Source of the DNA: Calliopum simillimum | Lineage: Eukaryota; Arthropoda; Insecta; Diptera; Lauxaniidae | NCBI GenBank assembly: GCA_951812925.1 | Contig: OX638372.1 | Span: 84,217,058-84,281,057 of the forward strand | DNA length: 64,000 nucleotides | Reading direction: 5' to 3' | Part shown: positions 12,269-23,032 of the stretch, piece after piece | Position numbering within the stretch: the stretch's first letter is position 1 | How the letters are laid out: each line of letters starts with the position of its first letter | The notes under the pieces: generated by a model | Seen by the model: the letters and a program-made list of their open reading frames with translations, nothing else | Told to the model about the DNA's origin: nothing | The model's database searches: none | Made by a program: the position numbers and the translations under genes

Positions 12269-12590
12269 CAACTTCCTGACTTGTAGTATTGTTTTATGTA
12301 GGCCCCCATTTTTTATATTATTATTTTGTATTCAGTTGTGATTCTTTTGCAATTTAAGTTTTGTAATCTTTAATTAAGTCAATCAATTCTAACGTCAAAT
12401 TTAATTAAGTATTAAATTATTTTTAATTAGTTGTTTTACATTGTTAAATCAAATTTATTTATTCCACATGCTACTGTAAAGTATTAAAGTGATTTATGCT
12501 GTCATTATAAGGTTCTTTGTAATCTTTAGCATAAGGATTTATATCAATAAATAATAATAAATAATAATAAATATAAATAAATAAATAAAA
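10167..12590 (+). mobile_element. 5'-truncated LINE inserted in a dispersed repeat
   Basis: The element starts abruptly at the HDLI motif of the endonuclease domain and ends in a TAATAATAAATAAATAAA tail (about 12545-12590). The flanks 10100-10166 and 12591-12830 are the two halves of one repeat, seen uninterrupted at 62640-62960. That fixes both insertion boundaries to within a few bases. A/T-rich junctions hide the exact target duplication. Confidence 0.85.
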
Positions 12591-12830
12591 ATAGTTTGTT
12601 TTCTCAAAACCTGCAACAAGAAAAAATTCATAGAAAAAAAAGTTCTCAAAAAAGGCAGTAGGGACTTTGCATTTCGATTAAGCATACTTGGCCACATATT
12701 ATATTGTAAAAAAATTAAAATCAGAAAATGTATTTTTTTTTTTAATGTCAAAGTTTTCAAAATTTATCGATTTTGGCTTTTTGAGCTTAAATTTTCGAAA
12801 AATCACCATAATTCACGTATTATACATTAA
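12591..12830 (+). repeat. Right half of a dispersed repeat split by a LINE
   Basis: It matches 62715-62940 closely (GGCAGTAGGGACTTTGCATT, TTAAGCATACTTGGCCACAT). A third, more diverged partial copy lies at 60905-61078. Confidence 0.85.
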
Positions 12831-13206
12831 AACTCAAACAAATGTTTTTTTAAAAGCTAAGTGCTTGTACTTTTTTGCCAAAATGCTATTTTGATGTATC
12901 TTGATGCAAACGAATTAAATAAAAATAGCGTTCCATTACTCCTTCACTGCATGCCCCTAGCCTTCAAAAAAATTACCTACTCCATCACAAAAAATTACAC
13001 ATTCACAATTTATATCTAATTATAAACATTTTCGGAGGGCCTAACAAAATTTCGCTTAGTAGGTGTCATGTTACAAATTTTAAGTAAATCAAAAAATTGC
13101 GTACTATCTGTTATAGTCTTACGATATATCATTTTGATTTTCAGAAAGATCGGTCAAAATTCAGAGAAGAAAACGTAAAATTCATGAAATAACGTCAGCA
13201 GATGTT
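12831..13206. other. Short noncoding stretch before the mariner relic
   Basis: No gene is seen. 13130-13144 (TTTTGATTTTCAG) resembles a splice acceptor but probably belongs to the mariner leader. Confidence 0.5.
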
Positions 13207-14235
13207 CCAGTGCCAACGCAGCAAGAGATTCGGTTTGCTATTCTTTTTAGATTTCGACGTAAGCTCGAGCCTGTGGAAATATTTAGTGAATACCAAATAG
13301 CATTTGAAGTTAATGCCCCATCCATCGTGACTATTTCAAAGTGGTTTGGAAGATTCCAGACAGGTCATTTTTCTGTAGAGGTCGAACTTTGAGAAGGCCG
13401 CCCAAAATCTTCGACTGATTATGCAAGTGTAGCGCTGGTGAAGTCTAAAATTGACGAAAATCCAAGATTGACCCAGGAAATCATTGCTGAGGAACTGGGC
13501 TTGAATGCCATGGCTGTATCGCGAATATTAAAAAATGATCTTGGATACACGAAGAAATCCAAACGGTGGGTTCCTAGAATTTTAAGTGATGCTCAAAAAG
13601 AGGCACGTGTTCGTTTTGCTAAATATTTTCTTGAAAAATTCAAAAACGGAGAGTCTAACACTTTCAAGAAAATTGTAATAGGTGATGAAGAATGGTTTTA
13701 TAAGTACGACACTGAATCCAAACAACAATCCATGGTATGGAACCCAGAAGGTGCAAATCCACCTGTTAAAGCAAAGTAACAAAAGTAATGATGTCAGTTT
13801 ATTTCACCAGAGAGAATGTTGTAGCTTCTATTTTTTTGAAAAAAGGTCAGACGGTTACTGCTAAGTGGTATACTGAAACCTGCTTACCAAAAGGAGCTAC
13901 GCCGCTACTTTTTACATCACGATAATGCGCCAGCGCACACTGCTGAAAAAACGACCGATTTCATTGCGCTTTTAGACATCGAAGAAATTCGTCCAACACC
14001 TTATTCCCCGAATCTAGCTCCTTGTGCATTCTGGCTGTTTCCAAAAATAAAAAAAATTTGAGAGGAAAAGTCTTCAACAGCAATGAGGAGATAATAAATG
14101 CGGCTAATGATGAAAATGTAACACTGCAAAAAGCCGATTTTGAAGACTATTTTTTTCAAGGAAATATCGTTATGGGGAGTATGTCCGTTTTTTCGGAAAG
14201 AAAGATCGCTCACCGGAATTACACTCAACCATTCT
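13207..14235 (+). pseudogene. mariner (DD34D) transposase, dead
   Basis: Cut-and-paste transposase of the mariner family. The expected start Met of the PTQQE N-terminus is a GTG at 13210. The helix-turn-helix region reads to a TGA at about 13390 that replaces an Arg codon before EGRP. It continues with the second DNA-binding part (AEELGLN, KRWVPRIL) and the first catalytic Asp in VIGDEEWF. A one-base shift near 13777 moves the reading to KVMMSVYF, VASIFLKKGQTVTA, then another shift to HHDNAPAHT (second Asp). Exactly 34 residues later the third position is Ala in YSPNLAPCAFWLF, where the family has Asp. The 3' part decays further. Several lesions plus loss of a catalytic residue mean it is inactive. 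Inverted ends were not located with confidence. Confidence 0.9.
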
Positions 14236-14569
14236 TTTATTCCACTGAACAATCCACATTTTCATGGTCCGTCGGTCACATCCACAAAAAAAAGTTGTTC
14301 CCAACCTTAATGAAAAGTGTGATGTTACGCGTGGCCGCTACATTTTCGGACTTTTTTATATCCGTCATCTACTGTATGAACTCCGAGCCGTGCTTCATGA
14401 ATTGCTTTAAAATCGTGGGTGCCGTGACATAATCCCCACGGACATAATTCCCATTTCTAAAACGGGGGAAAAATTTGCGGCCATAATTCCCATTCACGAA
14501 ATAGGGATAGGATAACGATATTTGCTAACGCAGCTCAGGATTTAAAACTCCCAATAATCCAATACCGGC
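14236..14569. other. Noncoding stretch
   Basis: It has near-repeats of CATAATTCCCATT (around 14444 and 14482), and the rest is unremarkable. Confidence 0.45.
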
Positions 14570-14880
14570 TTCGCGGCGGCCTGGCTGGCTGTCTGTGTGT
14601 GGAAATACATTTTTTGAGAAAACTGAGCAAGGTAATTCAATGAAATTTGGAACTCTGCCTCCATCGTTAAAGTAAGCTCGAGGGATTGAAAATGAGCGAA
14701 ATCGGTAAACGGACATGCCTACCGCCCATACAAAAAATGTATTCAAAATGCAACTTTAGGAGTATTTTTCACGAGAATGCAACCAAAATACACATAAATA
14801 CTAGGAATGGTTAGCGCAAGCTCTGAGCAAAAACTAGGCGAATTCAGACAAGAGGGCGTGGCACTTCCCACATAAAAAAA
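14570..14880 (-). mobile_element. DINE-1-like element, fragment (reverse)
   Basis: On the minus strand it carries the family's CCAGCCAGG-type tract, the TTTCGCTCATTTTCAATCCC block, GGCGGTAGGC and AGTGCCACGCCCTC. The part distal to 14880 is replaced by a tRNA-like sequence. Confidence 0.8.
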
Positions 14881-14887
14881 AAATTTT

Positions 14888-14962
14888 CCGTAATCCTTGG
14901 GTTTCGAACCCATGCTATCAATGTTCTGAGTCGCACAGCTTAACGATGTCAGCCACACTTGA
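14888..14962 (-). tRNA. tRNA-Leu(CAG)-like sequence (pseudo-tRNA or SINE head)
   Basis: On the minus strand: a GTGGCTGACATCGTTAAGC stretch resembles the A-box/D-arm of tRNA-Leu or tRNA-Ser. CGACTCAGAAC could form an anticodon loop with CAG. ATGGGTTCGAAACCCA forms a T-arm with a good B-box. The 3' GGATTAC does not pair with the 5' flank, so no acceptor stem forms. I read it as a tRNA pseudogene or the head of a SINE, not a functional tRNA. Confidence 0.4.
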
Positions 14963-15011
14963 ATTTGTTCTCTTCGCCCAAAATCATATAAAATAAATTT
15001 CAATAGAACAA

Positions 15012-15310
15012 TAAATTGTACGGCCGATGTACAGCCCATGTTTAGCCCAATTCAATAGTAAAAGTCAATCGTACAGCCCATGTACAGCCCATGTTCAGCC
15101 CATTTCAAAAATAAAAACAAATTGTACGGCCGATGTACAGCCCAATTCAATAGTAAAATTCAATTGTACAGCCCATGTACAGCCCACGTACAGCCCAAGT
15201 ACAGACCACGTACAACCCAAGTAGAGCCCATGTTCAGCCCATATGAAGCATCGTGTACGGCCCAAATGTCCTGCAAAAACACCATGTTTTCCCTTGTACA
15301 GCTCAAAAAA
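15012..15310 (+). repeat. Minisatellite, TGTACAGCCCA unit
   Basis: The 11-bp unit TGTACAGCCCA and variants (GTACGGCCGA, GTACAACCCA, GTTCAGCCCA) recur at least 15 times. A longer ~110-bp period includes TTCAATAGTAAAA spacers (about 15050 and 15145). Readings through it produce Cys/Pro/Val-rich peptides that are artefacts of the repeat. Confidence 0.85.
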
Positions 15311-15557
15311 AGTAATGAAATTTGGCCCTTGTACAGTCGTAATTTAAAAATTGTTTTTTTTGCTCGGGAAATCATCAAAATCGGAGCAGTTCTTGATTAC
15401 TTCCCCACGGTGACCAACCGTACTGTATTATACAGAACAGTTCTGTATTTAAAGCCTCTGTTCTGTATAATTTTTTCAACATAGAAATGTTCTGTATTTG
15501 TTCTGTGTTTCGCAAAATTATTTTGTAAAGCGATTTCCACCAAAAAATTAAATAAAA

Positions 15558-16586
15558 ACTAGTAAGGGTGTTACCTTTGGCCTGGCCAAACATTAAATAC
15601 CCTACACTGCAGTATTTTGAAAATTTTGCTTATATGGGAGGTGCCACGCCCTTTTGCCCGAATTCACCCAGTTTTTTTTCAGAGTTTGCATTTATAGTTT
15701 TTAGTATTTGAGTGAAATTTGGTTGGATAATCTCAAATAATGTTTTCAGTATAGCGTTTCGAAGATTTTGCTTATATGGGAGGTGCCTCGCCCTCTTGTC
15801 CGATTTGATCCAGTTTGTGCGTAAAGCTCGCATTAATAGTTCTTAGTGTCTGAGTAGAATTCGGTTTGACTATCTCCAAAAACGCTTTCAATACAGCGTT
15901 TTGAAGCTTTTGCTTATATGAGGGGTGCCACGTCCTCTTGTCCGAATTTGCCCAGTTTTTACTTACAGCATGTGCTTACAATTCCTAGTATTTATGTGTA
16001 TTTTAGTTGCGTTATCGTGAAAAATACTGCAAAAGTTGCATTTTGAAGATATTTTTTGTATCGGCGGTAGGTGTGTCCGTTGACCGATTTCGCTCATTTT
16101 CAATCCCCCGAGCTAACTTTGACGACGGAATTGATTTGAGGAGTTATTTTTCAAAAGGGCTTATAAACAAAACGAGGCAAAAGTAGTATCATAATATTAA
16201 TTGGCTGATACTTTGTTACAAATAAATAAAAATGGGCTCTATTTTCACGAAAAGTTTACCTAATGGGTTAAAATTAATTACATTTATTTAAAAAAATCAG
16301 ATTTATCCAATAATCGATTACTATGCAAATAATGTGTTTGACATTACTTTTGCCTCGTTTTGGTTATAAGCCCTTTTGAAAAAACACTTCTCATTTATCT
16401 TGCTTAGTTTACCAAAAAAACGTATTTCCACACACAGCCAGCCAGCCAGACAGACGGACATGGCTATATCGACTCAGGAGGTGACACTGATCAAGAATAT
16501 ATACACTTTTCTATATCTGCCACGCCTCCTTCTCTGCGTTACAAATGGAAGGACAAAGTGAATATACCCTGGGGTATAAAAAACTA
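15558..16586 (+). mobile_element. DINE-1-like (Helentron-derived) element, copy H1
   Basis: It starts ACTAGTAAGGGTGTTACC and ends TACCCTGGGGTATA. Inside are three ~150-bp units with TTTGCTTATATGGGAGGTGCC and CGCCCTCTTGTCCGA, then GGCGGTAGGTGTGTCCGTTG, a CCAGCCAG tract followed by ACAGACGGACATGGCTATAT, and a TGATCAAGAATATATACACT block. This order (repeat units, short minisatellite, ATATCGACTCA block, short end palindrome) matches dipteran DINE-1/INE-1 elements as I know them. It is noncoding; a small transposon (16153-16378) is inserted in it. Confidence 0.8.
16153..16378. mobile_element. Small inverted-repeat element nested in DINE-like H1
   Basis: AAAAGGGCTTATAAACAAAA followed by CGAGGCAAAAGTAGT at the left is matched inverted by ACTTTTGCCTCGTTTTGGTT and ATAAGCCCTTTTG at the right. 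The inner CGAGGCAAAAGTA block is shared with the element at 53648-53912, so the two are related families. Confidence 0.8.
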
Positions 16587-16910
16587 GCAAAATCAAAATA
16601 TTGTTGCCAACGTGAATGTATGTAAATATTGCAAACAAACCAAAATTTCAAATGAAAAAAGAAGTGCGGTAACAGTGTTTACTCTAATGATCTCAAATAT
16701 ACATTAGTGTGAGCCAAATTGTTCGGAAGAAAAAAAGATATGACCAAGCGTTTAACGGAAATGTAATCTATGGAAAATTCTAAGAACATTTGGCCAATTA
16801 AACATTGGTCTAAAATGAATATCGAGCCACCAATTTTTAACGTGAAGATTGTTCTACAACATTTTTATATTAAAGATACCTTCTTTAAAAAACACTATTG
16901 TATCATCTTA

Positions 16911-17214
16911 GTGCCATACCTAAATTGGAGCGTCAGCGTTATTTTATTGTCAAAAATTTCTCATGTACATACAATTTGTATGGCGCATATCGAAATTGCC
17001 GACGCTCAACGCTCAGCTGTTCCAATTTTGACAAAGCGTTATGGAGTGAGATTAGCTACAGAAAAGTAAAAAAAGAAACAACAATATGATTTTGACAAAA
17101 AAATGACTTAACGCAACGCTCTTTATTTCGGTATGGCGCTTGACGCTTCTGTGTAACGTTAAATAACGCAACGCCTAACGCTCCAATTTAAGGGGTATGA
17201 ACACTGTAAACGCT
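16911..17214. mobile_element. Small inverted-repeat element
   Basis: AGTGCCATACCTAAATTGGA at the left pairs with TCCAATTTAAGGGGTATGAA at the right, and GCGTCAGCGTTATT pairs imperfectly with AATAACGCAACGC. No coding. Confidence 0.65.
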
Positions 17215-17555
17215 TTACTTTCAGGTGGTTTTTATTTTATTAATTAAGAAAAATTGGCTTGAAAAAATTTGATATTGATACAATTTGTCTCTTCTAAAAC
17301 TCTACTGCAGCACTTGTCCCTTTTTTTTTTTTTAATTTTTACTTATATTTAATGAACTATTATTTAGTGAATTTTTTTTTTTTTTGGTCATTTTTTTGTT
17401 AATTGATATTTTCGAAATCCCCTACGTACTTTAAAAATATTTTTGGTTTTTTGCTTTTAGACGCTCCGTTTTGCTGCAATGCTGTCAACGCCACTGGGAT
17501 CAATTTTTAGGCGCGTAATGTTTGACGGAGGACTGTGGGCCAACTCGATACATAA

Positions 17556-20482
17556 AAAAAAAAAATATTTTTGATATTTTGATATTTATTGATTGATAAT
17601 TCATTTGTACAAGTAAGACTCGAGGTCTCTTAAAGTACATTAATTGCTTAAATTATAACGAAAACAGAGTAATACCTTAATAATAATAATTATAATTAAT
17701 AAAAGAGAGAATAATGGAGATTAAAAATATTGCAATAAGAAAAATTTAAGTGGAGAAAAGGGTAGCTTAAGATAGATTCAGAACAAAGAAGCCTAACTAC
17801 TGCCAGTTTAAAGCATTTTTGACGACTTTCGGATTTTATCACATTTGGTAATGAGTTCCATAGATTAACGACACTAACAAAGAACATTTTAGAGGACACA
17901 CGAAAGTTGAAATCAGGTACTATAAGATTGCAGGTGCGCGAAGATTGTGCGAAACGTAGTTTTTCATATAAGTAATTCGGGCATCGTTTATGAATTAGCC
18001 TATGTAAGAATATTAGATTGCGTACAAGGAGAAAATTTTTAAGACTACTATTAAGAATTTTGTACGCATATTCCGATATATGATCATATCTTCTCTTGCA
18101 GAAAATATATCTAGCTGAGTTGTTTAGTGCCAGCTGTAACTTTTGCCTTGATGCACTATCAGGGTTACCAAAAACCAGTTCACTATATGAAATAAGTGGT
18201 ATTATTAAGGTTCGCACTAGCTTCATTTTGGTATGTTGTGGAATAAATGCAGCAGTGCACCAGAGCTGTCTTAAAATATTATATATTTTACTGATAGTAA
18301 GGTTGGTATGGTCTACACAAGTTAAGTTTGAGTTAAGTTTAAAACCCAAACTGACAACTGTCGTGCTAAATTTTATAGCAGTTCCTGCAATGCTCAGGGT
18401 TGAGACATTACTCATATCGTATCTGCCTTGCGAGATAGCTAAAGCATTTGTCTTGGAGGCATTTAGACGCAGACAATTTTGTTGGGCCCAAATAGATATA
18501 GAATCCAGGTCTTCCTGCATTCTGTAAATATGATCTTCAGAGAGGCCTATGGGTCGTGACAAATACACTTGCGCATCGTCCGCATACAGATGAATCTTAA
18601 CATTTTTACAACAGTAAACAATATCATTAATAAAAATGCTGAAGAGAATTGGCCCTAAAATCGAACCTTGCGGGACTCCTGATAAAGTTTTGGCAAAACT
18701 TGAAACTTTATTCTTGTGAACAACTCTTTGCAACCGAAGAGATAGGTAACTCTTGATGAGACTTACAGCACTTTGACTGAAAGCAAAATATTTATTGAGC
18801 TTATGGAGGAGGATATCATGGTTTACCATGTCGAATGCTTTAGAGAAATCCAATAAAGTCAAGACTGTCAGATCCCCTTGGTCATATGCAGGCCGTATAT
18901 CTTCAATAATTTTTAACATAGCAGTTGAGCAGGAATGACCTGCTCGAAAACCAGACTGATTAACTGATAGTAATTTATTGGTATTTAAATGTTCTACTAT
19001 TTGTGCAGAAATAAATTTTTCAAATACTTTGGAAAGCGAAGACAAAATGCTTATCGGGCGGAAATCATGAGCTGTAATACTGGTATTTTTCTTAGCAACA
19101 GGTATAACATTAGCGATTTTCCATCTTACTGGAAACGTCGATGTTGTTATACTAAAGTTAATAATATGCGTTAGAGAACTTATTAAAATTCATGAATAAG
19201 TTTTATGAATCTTAGACTTATACCATCTTCCCCAACAGCATTCGATTTAATAGAAAATATGCTTTTTAAAATATCCTCCTCCGTAGCATTTATAAAGTTA
19301 AGTTCTTCATTAAGTTGGTGAAAGCCAGTAGGGTTCAGAACAAATGGAGAATCACGTTCTGAAGGATGAGATTGCAAAAAGTGGTTGTTTAAAGAATTGA
19401 CATCTAAATTGCAATCGGTGTTATTTTTACCTCTTATGCCAAGGTTCTTTAAGTTACCCCACAAAACTTTTGAGGGCAGGTTAGTGTCGAGCTTTGACTG
19501 AAAAAAATGCTTTTTTGAGTCACGTGTAATGACTGTGGCGTGATTTCTGGCAACACGGAAAACCTCCCAATTATTGCTTGTAGGATTACGTTTCCACCGG
19601 GCATACTTTTTGTTTCGGCTTTTAATTGCTAGCACTACTTCATTTGTGAACCAAGGTTTTTCTCTATTTTTGATTTTTAAATTACTAATAGGAACGTATT
19701 TATCAAAGAGATAGCTTACAAGAGACATAAAATATGAGAGTTTCTCATCTACATTGGCATAGAACCAGCAATTATTCCAAGGTAACTGACTAGCCTCACT
19801 GAGCAGTGCACCAATATCTACCCGCTTAAAATCACGGAAGCTTACATGGGTAGGAACAACTTGTTTATGAAATTCCAAGTCATAACATAAAAGTAACATG
19901 TCATGATCTGAGATTCCGGACAAGGAAAATTGGTCGATATGTAAAATATTTGAGGTATCCGAGACACATAACAAATCTAAAAGGCTAGGACTACAATTAG
20001 GTCCAAAACGAGTTGGCAAATTATTAACAATAGAAACACCCAACGAATTTAGATTATCCCGTAGACTAGTGGCACGCATATCATTATAAAGCAAATCAAC
20101 ATTGAAGTCACCACACAGTAAAATATGCTCGTGTTTAGGGGCAAGATCAGAAAATTTACTAAAGAAATTGGAGAGATCAGAAGATCTGCTCGGGTTGTAA
20201 ACGCATACAATTAAGCATTTTTGCACATTGTCAGCAACTTCAATCATTAAAAACTCTACCCGATCTACACTGCTTGATTTACAGACAAACTTCTGTCGCA
20301 AACATTTCTTAACATAAATAGCTATACCGCCACCTCTAGCACCAGTCGTTCTGTCATTTCGAGCAACCGAATAATCATCAAGGGCATAAACATCGTCAGC
20401 CATATCTGCTTTAAACCAAGTCTCTGTTACACATATAATGTCAATGCTTGTGTTATCAAGTAAATGGTTCAGATAGAACTAA
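17556..20482 (-). mobile_element. Nearly complete LINE, minus strand
   Basis: It has a 5' truncation just inside the endonuclease domain (about 20482) and a 3' tail of ATATCAAA repeats and poly-T (17556-17590 on the plus strand). It lies between inverted repeats. Confidence 0.85.
17696..20478 (-). pseudogene. LINE ORF2: endonuclease + reverse transcriptase, one frameshift
   Basis: The protein reads from about 20478: CVTETWF, ARGGGIAIYV, CGDFNVDLL and GISDHDML are endonuclease motifs. A linker with EKPWFTNEV follows, then RT with TSTFPVRWK, FRPISILSSL, LLDFSKAFDMV, SGVPQGSILGPIL and the catalytic YADDAQVY, then the C-terminal RRYDHIS and VVNLWNSLPN. The first frame stops at 19183, but the reading continues in another frame through 19182-19046 into the 449-residue segment, so there is one shift near 19190 and otherwise an intact frame. 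ORF1 and the first residues of the endonuclease are missing. Of the LINEs here it is the least damaged. Confidence 0.9.
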
Positions 20483-20608
20483 TTTCAATTAATACATATA
20501 CAAAGTTTTATACTTAAGTATATGTCAAACCAATTTTTCTTAATTAAAAAAATAAAAACCACTTGAAATTAAAGCGTTTACAGTGTTCATACCTTTAAGA
20601 ATGGCAGT

Positions 20609-21264
20609 TAAAAAAAATTAATATCATTTGTCAACTTTCTGGATCTATTCTTATCTTTATCTTTTTAAAAAAAATTGATAATAAAATTAGAGACAGCAAT
20701 TTTTTGATTGGAATCTTTATTTGGTATGTTACATAGTTATATAGCTTCAAAAAATGGAAAAAAATTACTTTTTTTGGTTTTTAGGTTACATTATCTCAAA
20801 ATCTATACACGATAGAGCAAATCTGAGGTCGGATTCGCGTTTAGCATCACAAGATACATCGAATGTGATTATTTTGATGTTTGTTTATATATTTTGTATA
20901 CATATTATTATTTTTAATATTATTAGATTGCCCATTTCTATACAAATTTAATTAATTTTATATAAAAATCGGTATCATATTTATAACTTCTGTAGCAATC
21001 GAAACAATTTAATGTTTTTAAAGCAAAGTTAATTTTATTTATATGAATCGATGTGCCTTGCATTCGTTTCCACGTCAGACTCGCTTCCGTGCTACAATTA
21101 TAACGTATTTTAATTTTTTTTACTGCCGTTTGTTAATTTTTTTTAATTGGGCTTTCCTCTATTTTAATAACGCACACTTTACTATATCCATCTATTTCCA
21201 GAAAGTTGCTTAATCTGGAAAGCTTTCTTGGACAATTCTATTAAATCCAGCACCATAAGATTTT
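20609..21264. other. Noncoding stretch
   Basis: AT-rich; no gene or repeat recognised apart from short A/T runs. Confidence 0.5.
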
Positions 21265-21481
21265 TTATATAAAAGCAATTGAACAAAATTTAAATGTAGC
21301 CATTTTAATGATGTCATTTGGAGATTTTTCAGCCATTCTCTCCACTTCATTACAAACGTCCAATTCTGCTGGCGATAAATCTTATGTTACATTTGGAATA
21401 TCTCCTAATTCAATTTTATCTTTTGGTGATTGTGGAGGCATCGCCACTCATCAACAACGTTCATTTGGTTTGCAAAACCTC
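21265..21481 (-). other. Exon-like minus-strand segment
   Basis: On the minus strand a long T tract and TTTTCGCAG give a plausible splice acceptor at 21482. Downstream the frame MPPQSPKDKIELGDIPNVT is followed by a TAA, then DLSPAELDVCNEVERMAEKS and a stop at 21265-21267. The composition looks like real protein. The internal stop argues for a pseudogene. No family is recognised. Confidence 0.3.
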
Positions 21482-21553
21482 CTGCGAAAACCAAATTTAA
21501 AAAAAAAAAAAAAAAACTCATACAAAAATCACATAAGATTAATTTAAAAAAAA

Positions 21554-22480
21554 ACTAGTAAGGGTGTAAAATTTGGCCTGGCCAAACATTAAATACCCTA
21601 CACTGCAGTATTTTTCAAATTTTGCTCATATGGGAGTTGCTACGCCCTCTTGTCCGAGGTCATCCAGTTTTTGTTCAGCGCTTGCATTTATAGTTTTTAG
21701 TGTCTGAGTGAAAAACTTTTTCAGTAAAGCGTTTTGAAGCTTTTGCTTATATAGGAGGTGCCACGCCCTCTTGACCGAGTTCGTCTAGTTTTAGCTTAGA
21801 GCGTACATTTATAGTATTTAGTATTTGAGTGAAGCTTGGTTCGATTATCTCAAGAAACTGTTTCAGTATAGCATTTCGAAACTTTTGCTTATGTGGGAGG
21901 TACCACGCCCCCTTGTCCGATTTCACCCAATTTTTGTTGAGAGCTTTCATTTATGATTCTTAGTGTCTGAGTCAAATTTGATTCGAATATTTCAAAACAC
22001 GCTTTCAGTATAGCGTTTTTAAGCATTTGCTTATATGGGAGGTGCCACGCCCTCTTGTCCGAATTCGCTTAGTTTTTCCTCAGAGCTTGCGCTTACAATT
22101 TTTAATATTAATGCGTATTTTGGTTGCATTGTCGTGAAAAAAACTCCTAAAATTGCATTTTGAATATATTTTTTGTATGGGCGGTAGGCGTGTCCGGTGA
22201 CCGATTTCGCTTATTTTCAATCCCCCGAGCTAACTTTGGCGACGAAGGCAGTGTATCAAGTTTCATTGAATTATCTTGCTCAGTTTTCCCAAAAAGTGTA
22301 TTTCAACACACAGCCAGCCAGCCACCCACCCAGCCAGCCAGCCAGACAGACGGACATGGCTATATCGACTCAGGAGGTGACGCTGATCAAGAATATATAT
22401 ACTTTTCTATATCTGCCACGCCTCCTTCTCTGCGTTACAAACGGAAGGACAAAGTGAATATACCCTGGGTGTAGGGTATA
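21554..22480 (+). mobile_element. DINE-1-like element, copy H2
   Basis: This copy looks complete: ACTAGTAAGGGTGTAAAATT start, five ~150-bp units with GAGGTGCCACGCCCTCTTG, GGCGGTAGGCGTGTCCGG, an expanded CCAGCCAGCC/CACC tract at 22312-22345, GACTCAGGAGGTGACGCTGA and the TACCCTGGGTGTAGGGTATA end. It serves as the reference copy for the others. Pro/Ser/Gln peptides read through the CCAG tract are artefacts. Confidence 0.85.
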
Positions 22481-23032
22481 AAAAACCTCATGTTAAATTT
22501 CAACCCGAAGTTTTACGAATCCGATCCGAACACAACACATTTCGTCTGAGGATTTCTTAACATAAACGTTAATCAATGTTCTTGAATGCTAATGTTGATA
22601 TTTTTTACAGTTCGGTTCTTAACCTGACTAAAATTTGAAAACATTGTGAATAGTTTTTACAAGTTATTGTGAGTTTTTGTATTGACTTTAAATATGTAAA
22701 AAGTGTTATACAACCGAATTTAACATATTAATTTTAAGTTCTATTACTTTTTCACTACTTCTTACCAAAATCAATGGTGCTTAACCTGGGTTAAAGATGA
22801 AAACATTGTGAATAGGTCATACAAGTTATTGTGCTTTGTAAAAAATATCAACAGATGGCGCCATGTCAAACATAAACGAATCGATGAAACCCTACATTGT
22901 CAATTGTTCATTTTTGCTTTTTTAGCAGATTCTTATTGATGATATACCTACTTATTCACATCAAAAATGTGTTCAAATAAGTAAATAATGTCAATTCACT
23001 TCATATAATAATTCGTTGTTGGGTAATTCCAT
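22481..23032. other. Noncoding stretch with internal duplication
   Basis: AAAACATTGTGAATAG followed by ACAAGTTATTGTG occurs at about 22639 and 22800. GTTGATATTTTTTACAG (about 22602) recurs inverted at about 22836, suggesting a small inverted-repeat element of ~250 bp. Confidence 0.5.

Larger units (their letters stand above)
15405..16910 (+). repeat. Dispersed repeat (CGGTGACC end), copy split by a DINE-like element
   Basis: 15405-15550 (ACGGTGACCAACCGTACTGT onward) and 16690-16910 (TGTGAGCCAAATTGTT onward) match, in the same order, the reverse complement of 56560-56990. The DINE-like copy at 15558-16586 sits between the two pieces, so it inserted into an older element. Confidence 0.75.
17185..20608. 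repeat. ~70-bp inverted repeats flanking a LINE
   Basis: GGTATGAACACTGTAAACGC with the following TTTACTTTCA, GGTGGTTTTTATTTT and AATTAAGAAAAATTGG (17194-17262) recurs inverted at 20529-20608. The LINE (17556-20482) lies between. Either one inverted-repeat transposon captured the LINE, or two copies of one element sit in opposite orientation. Confidence 0.75.

Noticed and set aside
15027..15484. Cys/Pro/Val-rich open readings
   Set aside because: Translation of the TGTACAGCCCA minisatellite in successive frames.
18096..18527. 143-codon plus-strand frame
   Set aside because: Antisense shadow of the minus-strand LINE ORF2.
22160..22474. Pro/Ser/Gln-rich readings (also at 16376, 34722, 56195, 56215 and on the minus strand at 35116 and 56150)
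   Set aside because: They read through the CCAGCCAG tract and end blocks of the DINE-1-like element; the same peptides recur only because the repeat recurs.
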